Notes under the pieces: model-generated | Told to the model about the DNA's origin: nothing | What the model saw: only the letters and a program-made list of their open reading frames with translations | Database searches by the model: none | Source of the DNA: Achatina immaculata | Lineage: Eukaryota; Mollusca; Gastropoda; Stylommatophora; Achatinidae | DNA: 64,000 nucleotides | NCBI GenBank assembly: GCA_009760885.1 | Contig: CM019718.1 | Coordinates: 30,279,530-30,343,529, forward strand | Direction: 5' to 3' | Translations under genes and position numbers: made by a program | Shown: one piece after another, positions 1-12,700 of the stretch | How positions within the stretch are numbered: position 1 is the stretch's first letter | Layout of the letters: each line of letters starts with the position of its first letter

Positions 1-147
1 TTGGTGATGATGGTGACAGTGTGGTGAGGGGAGGGAGTTATGAAAACATGTTATTCTCTCCATTGGGGGTCTGTAACCATAAAAAGTTAAGAATCTCTGA
101 ACTAGAGCTGATTGCCTCTAGCATACAACCTTCCGATAAAGGATACT

Positions 148-340
148 TCACTATATTCATGTACTATAAAACTCATAGCCCACTCCTCCATTCCACCTTC
201 ACTATATAGTATAATACTCATAGTCCACTTCTCCATTCCACCTTCTCTATATAGTAAAATATTCATACCCCACTCCTTCATTCCATCTTCACTGTATACT
301 ATAATACTTATAGCCCACTTTCCTCCATTCTACAGTTATG
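148..340 (+). repeat. Minisatellite upstream of exon 1, about 52-bp unit
   Basis: About 3.5 imperfect copies of a unit containing TATAGTATAATACTCATAG and CCACTCCTCCATTCCACCTT. It lies directly 5' of the likely first coding exon. Confidence 0.75.
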
Positions 341-418
341 GTTTACATATTTCACATTTTATTTCAGATATGTTTATACACAACAAATACACTTTTTAAA
401 CTCTGAAAGAAGAGAGTT

Positions 419-754
419 ATGGATAGCACCAGGAAAAGTCTTTCCCAGGCAAGTCCTAGGAGCCATTCTGATCAGTCACTGATCTTGAATCAAAATTTGA
501 ACCAAATGCAAGTGTTTCATCAGGGGTTGTTTGACCAGAGTCAGACATCTCATGTGGAATCACCACATCAGAATCAGAGCTCAGTGTCATTGCCAGAAAC
601 AAGGCGATCTGGATTAAAATCAGAGAATGCAGATACCAGAGAGTCCCTGACACTTCAAGCAAGGTTGAGAGAGCGTCTGTATGATAAACCAGAAAATTCT
701 GGAGTGATGCAGTTTATTCATTTGCAGACCTTGAGAAACAGTCAAATACCTGAG
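419..754 (+). CDS. Dynein heavy chain exon 1, likely initiator exon
   Basis: The ATG at 419 has G at -3 and G at +4 and follows an in-frame TGA at 404, so it is a credible start. It encodes 112 residues rich in Ser, Gln and charged residues, with no domain recognised, as expected for the disordered start of a heavy-chain tail. The donor is GAG|GTAAAG, phase 0. An upstream 5' UTR exon is possible: an acceptor-like atttcag ends at 367. Confidence 0.65.
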
Positions 755-3700
755 GTAAAGTCTTATTCAAGAGCAAAAACTCTTAACCTGTAACATTACT
801 CACAGAAACAAACATGTTGTAGCAGTAGTTCCCCTTTGCATGATCTTTGAACATAATGTTCAGATATGTCCCTATTTTCTTATTATAAATACAAATTACA
901 CATAATTGGTATTTCATATTTATTATGGTTTACACACTCTTTCATCGACTTCACATTTTCTTAATTAGAACCACTGTTATTGTATTTTAATGCATAAGTG
1001 CTACTTTTTAAAATTCAGTTCTGTGAAATATCTATTGATATAAATGATGTAGCAGACTTTCCGCCTGAGCTTCCTCATGATTTTATTTTATTTAGCAATA
1101 GTAGCTGTGTTCTATCTCATTGATAATGTCCATATTTTTCTTGGCTAATTCAACGTCATTGAGCATATGGGGGAATATGGTTTTAGTCCCCATAGTTTTC
1201 TCGGAAATTAGAGGGTGATGTGCACATTATTACTCCAGACCACTTTCCTTTCCTAGCTCAAAGAGGAGCCAGGTACCTATTTCCTAACTCCCAGTGCCAA
1301 CAGTGAGTACAGTAACACTGAAAAGTGGATCCCTCTGTCTGGTCCATGCCAATCAGGCATTAGTCATCACTGATTTCCACAACTATTTATCCTTTGCATT
1401 TTCTAGAAGATGTGTGTTGGACTGTGCACCATGCCACTCTTTTAGTTGATCAAGTATCTTGTTTCTTTGTCTTGCTCTGTCCCTTTGTCACTCCAGTTTT
1501 CCTGTTGTCACTAGGTGTTCAAATTTGCCTCTTCTCAAAACATGTCCTAGAAATCTGGATTGTTGTGTTCTGAATTCTGCCTTAAGTTCTCTCTTTTGCT
1601 CAGTCTCACTTAGAACCCTTTCATTTGTTTTATTGGGTGTCCTTGGTATTCTTATAATTTTTCTTAGGAACCACAACTCTGCCACTTCCAGTAGATTTTG
1701 AGTGCTCTTGGTTGCTGTCCATGCTTGCATCCATATAACAATAATGGTTAGATGCAGCACTGAATAACTCTCTTTTTGGTATTCATCAACAGATCTTTAT
1801 TTAAACAATTTTTACAGATTGTTACTGAAAATAATTCTTTTCATTGAAGAATGTGGTGATCAAAAAAATTTCATTCTCTAAAAACTGCCACACTTTTGTT
1901 CCATGCATAAAATTTACTTTTAGAGAACTCCTTACAACATTAAAAAAAATTATTTAGTTGCTTAGTATTCATATATTTTCAGCATACAAAAAGTGATGGC
2001 TGTACTGAGTTGCCAACTTTGCTGAAGAGAAGTACAGTATCAGACCAGTTGCCAACAAACATGCCAAAGAAAAGCTATTCATCACGGCTTGATCAGTCTA
2101 AGTCACCTGTGAGATTGTCAGACCCAGGCGTGGCTGCTTTTCAAAAGATGTACGACTGATTTTAAGTCAGGGTATCAGATCAGAAAGTGGCTATTCTTGA
2201 AAACTAATGTTGTTTTTTTTTTATAAAATCAATATTGTTACTAGTAAACAGTGATTCACTAGATTGTAATAAATGTGTGAGATTATAATAGTATATTTAT
2301 TTCACATACGTGGTTAATTTACACCTTTGAGCACGTGTGGATGAGGAAATGAATGTAACAGTTGTTAAATGTCTGGACAAGAGCAGAAGGTAGCGTGTGT
2401 TTTGTCATTTAATGTCTGGGCAGGAGCAGAAGGTGATGTGTGTGTTGTCATTTAATGTCCGGACAAGAGCAGAAGGTCTTGTTCTCAAAGGCCTGCAATT
2501 GTTGTTCATCTTTTTTTTTGTTGTATTTCATGTTTCTGATCCATACATGATGGCTGGTCTTATTATAGTTTTGTAGATTGTTATTTTGGTTCCCTGGGAA
2601 CAACTGTGTTAAGAGCACACTTATCTTAACATAGTCTTTGTGAGACAGGGTACATAGATCTGTTTGCTTAAATACTCTTGACCTATTTCTGTAACCCAGA
2701 AACCTGTAGCAATCAACACTAATTGCAATTGTTATTTTTGTAAAATGTAATGTCAGGTTGGTGGATGGATGGGGACATGGAGATTGCCGGCAGGGATGAG
2801 GAAAATCTGTTGTGAAGCCAATGAATCCAGGACGTGACAAGCCTATGGGTCCTTACAACAATGGCTATCAGAATGATGTAAACAAAACAGAGCCAGCAGA
2901 CTACAGATGGTGGGGAATGGATATCATTGAGGCACTCATCAGATTTCTCATCCCATTGTTGGAGTGTCTCTGTGGAACTGTCTCAAAGTCGTCTGGCCAG
3001 CCAGCGTTGCATGCTGGATCTGACATGGAGAAGGAGTTTAAGTACAGCCACCAGAGGCTGAAAACAAAGTTTTGGCCAGGCCAGCCTACACCACTGTCTT
3101 CATGGCAGTCTTGAGCAAGACCACAGTTTGCCCTAGCAAGTAAAGGTGCTGAAGTCAGACGTACCCAGCCAAAAGGCGTATCACAAAAATCAGCGTACCG
3201 CGCATCTTTGCCAGTGTGCGTAAGAAGAAGAAGAAGAAGAAGTTATTTGGTGTTTTGGGACAGGATTTTGGATTCTAACTTGTGTTGCTAGGCAAAGTAT
3301 ATTTTATTCCTTATCTGTACTCTGCTTTTAATTTCCTTGCTTACTATGTTGCTTCTGTTGAAGCTTGTACCTAGATATTTGTTTGTTTCTGGTTTCCTAA
3401 TAGTCATATCTCCAACATTTATATAATCTGGATCATTCTGCCCTTGGCCTCTTGATATCTTCATATACTGTGTCTTGTCTTGGTGAGTGGTCAAGCCAAC
3501 TTTTAGTGCAACATCTCTCAGGTTTATGCAGGTATTGGTGATTTCTTGCATATATAAAAAAAAAAGGTGATAAAAGAGGAATATCCTTACTACAAACAAG
3601 CTACAAAATACTATCTATTATACTTTTTAAATAGATTAAAACCATACAGCGAGAACATACTGGGAGACTATCAAGCAGGTTTTAGGAAGAATAGATCAAC

Positions 3701-6700
3701 CACAGACCAAATATTTTATCTACGTCAGAGAGCAGAAAAGTACTGGGAATATGGAAAAGAAGTACATACTATCTTCATTGACTTCAAGGAAGCTTATGAC
3801 AGCATAGATAGGAGCAGCTTAAGGAAAATTATGAATCTGAGATACCTAATAAATTAATCAATTTGACCAGAATATGCATGGAGGATACACAAAATATAGT
3901 AATATATAAAGGAAGAAAGTAAAAACCCTTCTCTGTAATAACTGTTTTAAAACAAGGTGATACATTATCTCCATTACTGTTCAACCTGTTATTAGAAAAG
4001 GTAATCAGAAAAATGAAAGAATAAAGCAGTACAGAAGAACAAGCTAAAATACTAGGATTCACTGATGACATTGACCTAGTGGGGTAAACTGCAAGAAATC
4101 ATGGCAGTATGAATATATGTATATTTCCAGTTCTTGTAAATGGAATGTTGCTTATTGCTTTTTTCATTTATTATCTTGTCAAGCCATGCATTAAAAATAA
4201 CATGTCTATAAAATAATAACTGTCACTTTATACTTTTAAATATTTTAATAATTTTTTTTCCTATACTTTACTAAGTTTTATTGCAAAAATTTGTTTACTG
4301 ACATGCATATTTTCATAATTTTTAGACTAAAATCTTGATTATTGTTTTTTGCTTATGGTGTTTTCAATATATGGACTGATCATGAAGAGTTAACAATATG
4401 GCATAAAATTTAGATTGAAAAGCTGGCTGTTATTATGTTTGGAAAGATGGAAAAATGTTTATTGCTATAGAGTTAAATTCAGAAGATGTTTCTGCAACAG
4501 TTTCTATCTGTATTCTCAGCATCAGAAGAAAGTTACCTACTCAGCTCACAATGCTAAGTTTATCCCAAGTTCAGAGTAATACATCCACTGGTATTAATAA
4601 ATCGGAGAAACTTGTTTCTGGTAAGTGTTAGAAACATAATATGTGAAAAGTGATGGTTTATAGATTGATGGGTTCACAGAAGCGTACTATGTGAAAAGTG
4701 ATGGTTTATAGATTGATGGGTTCACAGAAGCATGCTATGTGAAAAGTGGTGGTTTATAGATTGATGGGTTCACAGAAGACTAATAACAAACTTTTGTTAT
4801 TTTTTATTTTATAGCCTCATAACGTGGATTGCTGTTTTACATATTTTACCATTAAGCTTGACTGGTTGCTTTATTTAACTGCTTGATGATGTCCCTTTAA
4901 TGCAAACCTCTTAGTTCATTGCAGTGATGGTGTTATGAAGATCTTGAAACACAGATGTCCAGTTTAGATAAAGAGCAGACTAAATTTTTTTTTTTTATTA
5001 CCTGGAGTGAACCCAAGGAAACATTTTTCTCATCAGGCTCCACCATTATGAGCAGCATGTTTATTTTGTTGATTGAACTAAAAGCAACAGCCTGTATTAT
5101 AAGGAAGTGGGAAAGGGTCATGATCACCTGTGGTTGCTTGGTGGCATGTTTACCAACCCTATAACACAGTCATATTTTATCTTGGTTTAGTTTTTTTCAT
5201 TTATATAATATTTTGCCATCTGTATTTTCTCTAAGATAACATTTTGCATTCTGTATTTTCTCTAAGATAACATTTTGCATTCTGTATTTTCTCTAAGATA
5301 ACATTTTACATTCTGTATTTTCTCTAAGATAACATTTTGCATTCTGTATTTTCTCAAAGATAACATTTTGCATTCTGTATTTTCTCAAAGATAACATTTT
5401 ACACTCTTATCTATCTGTGACACTATTATAGTTTGTGTTTTATTCAAAACAACACATCACATTCTGTATTTTCTCTGAGGCAAAAGTGCAATCTGTATTT
5501 TATCTAAGATAACATATTACATTCTAAATTTTGTATGGGATTACATTTTGCATTTAGTATTTTATTTGAGATAACATTGCAGTCAGCATTTTATTTAAGA
5601 TAACACATTCCATTCCATTTTATATGAGATAAAATATTACAGTTTGCATTTTATTTGAGATAACATTTTGCATTCTGCACTTTCTCAGAGATAGTATGTT
5701 GCATTCCATATATATTTTCTCTGAGATAATATGTTGCATTCTGTATTTTCTGTGAGAAAGCATGTTGCATTTTTCTCTGCCAACCCCATTACAATATCTG
5801 ACAGACTGTTCTCTCATAAGCAAAATGAACTACTTTTCAGAGACTGGTGAAAAGCAGAGAGAAGAGACAGCAAGCACAAGCCACACAAGAATCAAGCTCA
5901 CAGAGGAAACCAAACAACAGACAAACTTACCTGAGGCTGAGGATAAAGTTTTTGAAAAAAGGGCAGGCTGGAATAATGAATTTGGAGAAACTATCTCAGA
6001 TGGTCAAGGAGCAGTAAAACAGGTAAAAGTTAAGAGCATCGGTTGATTACAGTTAATTATTCATTAGTGGTCCAGCAGAAAAGTAAGATTCAAATAATTG
6101 GCTAATGGTCATTGAATTATTCATCCAGCAAAACAAAAAAGACAAACACCTGGATGATTACAAGGATATTTAACTTCTCCAGATGCAGCATTAGGCTTCT
6201 TATTTCAGTTAAGAACTGGTCATGGCTGGCTGTTGTGTCATGTAGATTGACTGAAGGTACTGCATACAAACAAATGTCCACATGAGAGCAGGGTGCAGTC
6301 GTTTGAACAGTAACTCTATATGTATCTGAAATCACCATACTTGTATACCTAAAGATGTCATACAGTGTACAGATGGCTGTCAGTGTATATAAGGCAGACA
6401 GTTTATCATGAAAAATACTGATTCCCAAAGGAGTCATTGGGAGAATTCAGGTGGGTGTTGATGGAAAAGAAAATGGCAGGAAGCATCAGAAGTAACTGAG
6501 TGAAAAAAAGGTTTTGAGGGCACCAGGGATGTGATATGGGAGGCAAGGGGGCATCATTCTGAAAATGTTTAGGAACCGTTGATATAAAAGTTAATCTAAT
6601 GGATAGAGAACAATGTCCTGATACTCTGTGGGCGAGTGAGAAAAAAAATTAATGTGATCATAAGAAAGAAGATGTATAAAAACAGTTTATGGCTGTTGTG

Positions 6701-9700
6701 AACTTGTTATTCAACTTTCAGTTTATTCAGAGAGAGAAATCGGATGTGGCAGAAGTGCCTTATAGCCTCATGGGAAGATCGCAGAGTGCAGATGTGAGTA
6801 CAGAAAAGTCATCAAGAAAAGCAAAGTTGGTTGTAAAGTCTCACTCGACTTCACATGTTATTTCTAAATGTGAATTCAAGAAGGAGCCATCATTCCAGAA
6901 AAGGAATAGATATGATGATACAGGTATTTTCATTTTGTTTTTCGATTTTGAAAAACTTTATTCCTATGCCATTGTAAAATTTAAGTTGGAATTGTAACTA
7001 ATTCTTGTAAAAATTATATTTTCATTTCATCTCCTGTCATTTTTTTTTTGGGGTTACAAATTTTACTGTATATGTATAATATTGACCTTGCTTATTTTGT
7101 TGCCTGAATAAGGGTATGAATACTAAATTTACAAAAACCATATTCACCAAATTTTTAGTGTTAATCCGTTGCATGAATCCACTTTCAGTGCCAGAGACAA
7201 TAGATGCTTATGAGAAGCTCATTGACATGCGTAAGAAACTTGGTTGGGTGGTAGAAATTCCACGACATGGACCAGACACTAGGAAGATGATGGATAAGCT
7301 CAAAGATGTACCTGATGCCAATGAGGTAAGCTGAAAGATGAACCTGATGCCAATGAGGTAAGCTGAAAGATGAACCTGATGCCAATGAGGTAAGCTGAAA
7401 GATGAACCTGATGCCAATGAGGTAAGCTGAAAGATGTATCTGATGTCAATGAGGTAAGCTGAAAGATGTACCTGATGCCAATGAGGTAAGCTGAAAGATG
7501 TACCTGATGCCAATGAGGTAAGCTGAAAGATGTACCTGATGTCAATGAGGTAAGCTGAAAGATGTATCTGATGCCAATGAGGTAAGCTGAAAGATGTATC
7601 TGATGCCAATGAGGTAAGCTGAAAGATGAACCTGATGCCAATGAGGTAAGCTGAAAGATGTATCTGATGTCAATGAGGTAAGCTGAAAGATGTACCTGAT
7701 GTCAGTGAGGTAAGCTGAAAGATGTACCTGATGCCAATGAGGTAAGCTCAAAGATGTACCTGTTGTCAGTGAGGTAAGCTGAAAGATGTACCTGATGCCA
7801 ATGAGGTAAGCTCAAAGATGTACCTGATGCCAATGAGGTAAGCTCAAAGATGTACCTGATGCCAATGAGGTAAGCTGAAAGATGTACCTGATGCCAATAA
7901 GGTAAGCTGAAAGATGTACCTGATGCCAATGAGGTAAGCTGAAAGATGTACCTGATGCCAATGAGGTAAGCTGAAAGATATATCTGATGTCAATGAGGTA
8001 AGCTGAAAGATGTATCTGATGTCAATGAGGTAAGCTGAAAGATGTATCTGATGTCAGTGAGGTAAGCTCAGAGATGTACTTTATGTCAGTGAGGTAAGAT
8101 ACTTTCACTGAAGGATATTAGTAATTTTTTGTTGTTGTTTTGCATCAAAATCCAGACATAAATTTAATTTTCTATCTTGTTTTCGATTTTTCATACACCG
8201 TTCAAGTTTATGCATCAATAAATAATGCTAAATATAACCTGAAAGCTGTCAGTTTTATGTGCTATGTTATTAGTTTGAAAGGAAGAATTTACCAGTTTGT
8301 TTATAATGCATTTGACTCTTTCTTGACGCCTTGTGGTTTTCATTTCATAATTTCCATCATAAGGGATAACTGCAAATATTATGAGACATATTTATTATTA
8401 AAACAGTTTTATGTGTTTATTAATTTAAATATAAATCAGACAAATAATATTATTTTTCTGCTAACAATTTGGATCACTCCACAGAATGAAGGCAAACACA
8501 AAGAGGATAGTGGGGAGTTTTTCTATTGCTTGCCTTGTAACCATGGCAACCCACAAATGAGATATAATCCTTATGACCTGTGCATAGTGTCAGCCAATGT
8601 TGCACTATCAGAGAAGATGTATTTTACAATCAGTGCATCATATGTCACAGTGGTAGGTAATAAGAAACATATGTCACAGTGGTAGGTGATAAGAAACATA
8701 TGTCAGTGGTAGGTGATAAGAAACATATGTCACAGTGGTAGGTGATAAGAAACATATGTCACAGTGGTAGATGATAAGAAACATATGTCACAGTGGTAGG
8801 TGATAAGAAACATATGTCACAGTGGTAGGTGATAAGAAACATATCACAGTGGTAGGTGATAAGAAACATATGTCACAGTGGTAGGTGATAAGAAACATAT
8901 GTCACAGTGGTAGGTGATAAGAAACATATGTCACAGTGGTAGGTGATAAGAAACATATGTCACAGTGGTAGGTGATAAGAAACATGTCACAGTGGTAGGT
9001 GATAAGAAACATATGTCACAGTGGTAGATGATAAGAAACATATGTCACAGTGGTAGGTGATAAGAAACATATGTCACAGTGGTAGGTGATAAGAAACATG
9101 TCACAGTGGTAGGTGATAAGAAACATATGTCACAGTGGTAGGTGATAAGAAACATATGTCACAGTGGTAGGTGATAAGAAACATATGTCACAGTGGTAAG
9201 TAATAAGAAACATATGTCACAGTGGTAGGTGATAAGAAACATTATTTAAACTTTATGTGCTGCCAATGAAAAAAGTCTTAACTTTTTGTAAATAATAATT
9301 CCTATGTGTATGATGGATATACTGAAGTCAGTTGGTGAAGTGCAGGCGGAAAGGTCATGTGTTGGTAATATATATCTACAGAGGATGAGAAACAGAGGTG
9401 TGAGGAGGGGGGAAGGAAGAGCTGGGTGGCTGGCTGGTAGAACTCGAGGTTGCCAGAACCAACAGCTGACTGGCACAGTTAGTGTTCGTACCCTTTGGTG
9501 AGTACTGAAACAGAGAGCAGAGCATGTATGGGTGTGCCCTGAGTGTGATGATGCTAATTCCTAGATTCAAGATTCAACCCTCCCTTAAACTTCTGTAACA
9601 CACCTGCAGACCCTCTACATCACACCAGTATGCTGTGACACACTGTTTGACATTTGCTGTGTCAGAGGACACCACAATATCACCTACAAGTTAACTAGAA

Positions 9701-12700
9701 TATAGAACAAAGCAAGATTTGCATTGCTAGCTTCCACAGATGGCCTTTATCTCTACTTTCAGTTCTATGACAGTGATGACAAAATGAATGAATCTAATGC
9801 CACCTCAGTTCTTTGGTGGCTGTGGGAGAGGCGGCTCTTCTATAAAGTTTTCCATTTTCCTGTTTTTGTCAGATTCAGGCAAGTACTAAAATATGTGGTT
9901 GAGAAAGTGATGTGTTAAAAATATTATTTTAAAAATGTGTAATTTTTAATTAACCTGAATGAATTATTGTTTCCAGATCTTAACTCTTTATATACTGGAG
10001 GTGTTTCCCTCAAAAGACCAAGGGGGGTAAATTTCACAATGTGGAATGGGATGGTTGTCACATTTAAAAGAATGTCAAAGGCATAATCTGATTTATAGTA
10101 TCATATATTATATGATATTTTGTAGAAGAAAAAATGTATTTTGTTTTTCTAATAAAATTTTTAACATTTTGTTAGTATACAAAAAAAAAAAAAAGAGCTG
10201 AGAACTGAGAAGAAAGAATGGAAAATGAAGGAATTAAATTAATTTTTTGTCACTTACCCATCAAGTTAATCCACTGTAGTTAGTCATATAATTCCATAAT
10301 GAATAAAAATTTACACAAACACCTTTTCTTCACATATCCTCCAAAATTTACGTGAAAATATACACTAATTATGCATTCACAGCAAACTAAAAACACCAAG
10401 TGGGTAGGTAATATTTACATGAAAACAAGTGGGCGGGCATTGACTAATATTTGTTATTTAATGACCAGAAAACAGGCTATTGTGTTTTTTAAAATTTGAA
10501 GCATTCTACAACATTTAATTTTTTAAATTACACAATCTCCAGCATTATTTATTGTGATATTACAGCTAGTACTAGCAAAAAGCTGAGAAGTAGTATCATC
10601 AACTATCCTTCTAGCACGTTTTGCTGCTGGACCAAAAAAAAAACCATCCTAATCCTTTGAATCAGTGCCACATGGGTCCAAAAATTCAAAATCTCTACTA
10701 CTGCATTCTCTTCACCACAGTCTAGACATTTTTAAATTAAATTCTGAGCTTGTAATGCAGAAATACGCTGCTCTGGATGAAATAAACTACCACTGGAAGC
10801 CATGTTTGTTGATAAACAAAAACCTAGCGACGATAAACTTTGACAAAAATTCATTAAATTAACACACAACGCTCTAAAAAATCAGCTGAAAAATGTGCCT
10901 CGTGTTGACAAATGGATTCCAGAAGGAAGTCCAACTGCTGGTTTTAAGTATACTTTGATTATTTTCAAAATTAGAGAGCTACAAACCATCATTGCACTGC
11001 AAGGAGAATGGGGTACTGAGGGAAAAAAAAAACCATGCAGGACCCGTCCCAAAGTAGCGAAAGAGTTAATTATACGTGTAAAAATCTGAAATGCTTGTCA
11101 AAGAAAAGTTGACCCAGGGGTCAGTACCAAAGCTGGTTAACAGATGAAATTTTTGACAAATGACATGATTTTGGTGATAGCTAAACTTTACATCATGTAT
11201 AATTCTTTCTTCAATTTGACAGGTTATGGAAGACTTTTGAGCAGTGGAGAAAGATCATTCGAAGACAGAAGAACAAAGGGCAGCAGTAAGTAATATAAGA
11301 GGATTTCTGATGTGACTTAACTCTTTCCGTGCCGGCGGGAAAAACGCGGATGTATCGTTGGGTGCCAAGCAAAATGCGCGGGTGTTTAGAAAATCGAGGG
11401 GTATCGTTGAAAAAGTGAATTTAAAATATTATTTCCATGTTTAAAAAATACTAAATATACATTTAAAAAAAGGTAAATGAATAAGTTTCCAGAAATGTAT
11501 AGTTTTTGTGGGAAAAAAGAATTGGTGAGAAAACTAGACAAAATATTTAGCCCTTCTCTACCCCCAAAAAAATTCTAAAACACTAAACTAATGGTTGTCT
11601 ACTTACCAAGAGCTGTAAATATCCACTTGTTACACACAATTTGAAGATAAAATGAATTCCTTCCAAGAAATATCACTTTTTACACAAACTGAAAAAAAAA
11701 AAGAAGCAGAACAATGAAAGTAGCAAGAAAAGATAAAAGAAGCAGACGTCACTACTAGCTTTGTCAGACTGAGAACCATTGTTAGAATCAGCATCATTGT
11801 CAGAATCACACCAGTCAGATTTTGATTTCTCGTCAGTACTGACACTTTTCCTACCAAATATTGTCACAAACATCTCTCTACAAGCTATTGTATTCTTTCT
11901 AACAGTTCTAGTGCTACGTGAGGTATATAGAGTAAAATCTGCCATGTCGGAGGGCGTGTCCAATGTTCGAATTACTTATAAAAAACTGCACAGAATTCAA
12001 CAAATAGCTTCACAAAATGTCTGATCCATGTGCCCACGCTGAGTAAAAAGGAAGAAAGTTATTTCTGACATGCGCAGTTAACATTCAAAGCAAAAGGTGG
12101 ATTGGAGTGATTTCGAGAATTAAAATTGTTGCTACAGTGACAATTGGTAAGCATCGGGAATCCGGAAATGTCGATGCAGTGACCAAAGGCACGGAAAGAG
12201 TTAAATGTTGAGCCTGAGAATAGTGATTAGATTTCTCATTTAAAGCATACACATTGGAGACCCACTGCCATCACACTGTAACTAACACAATTGAATTTGG
12301 GTACCTTACACACTTATCTAAGGGAGAAATGCAACCGAAACTGGAGAATATCTGCAAGTCATGAGAGACATTGTACGCATGACTGTCTGTGCATTTAGGA
12401 ATAAGCAAGTTGTTGCTTCTCTTTTTTTTTTTTTTTTTGTCGATTGTGTTCTGTGCAGTGAGTCACATATTTTAGTTCTCTTGTGACTTTAATGCATATT
12501 GAGGCTGAAAACCAGCTGATCAACACTGAAATTTCAATAAGGATGGAGCTAAACCGATCAGACTTGGTATTTATTTAGAATGAGGATGAAGCTAAACCAA
12601 TCATGATTTATAGAACTTATCCCAGTAGACTTTCATATTTAATGAAAATGGAGTAATCAGTCAGAAATTGACACATAATGTGAGCGGAGCTTACCAGTCA

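Noticed and set aside
7185..7929. Minus-strand open frames repeating a Ser-Leu-Pro-His-Trp-His-Gln motif
   Set aside because: Antisense translation of the 32-bp array; 32 is not a multiple of 3, so all three frames cycle through the same peptides. No start, splice or homology support.
7290..8100. CRISPR-like regular array
   Set aside because: No distinct spacers between units; adjacent copies are contiguous and near identical, and the context is eukaryotic coding sequence.
8140..8685. 181-codon open frame as an independent gene
   Set aside because: Only its last third (8485-8652) has heavy-chain character and proper splice boundaries; the upstream part is intron that happens to be open.
11673..12024. 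Opposed open frames inside the TTAA element
   Set aside because: No transposase motifs; low-complexity Ser/Phe-rich antisense frames.
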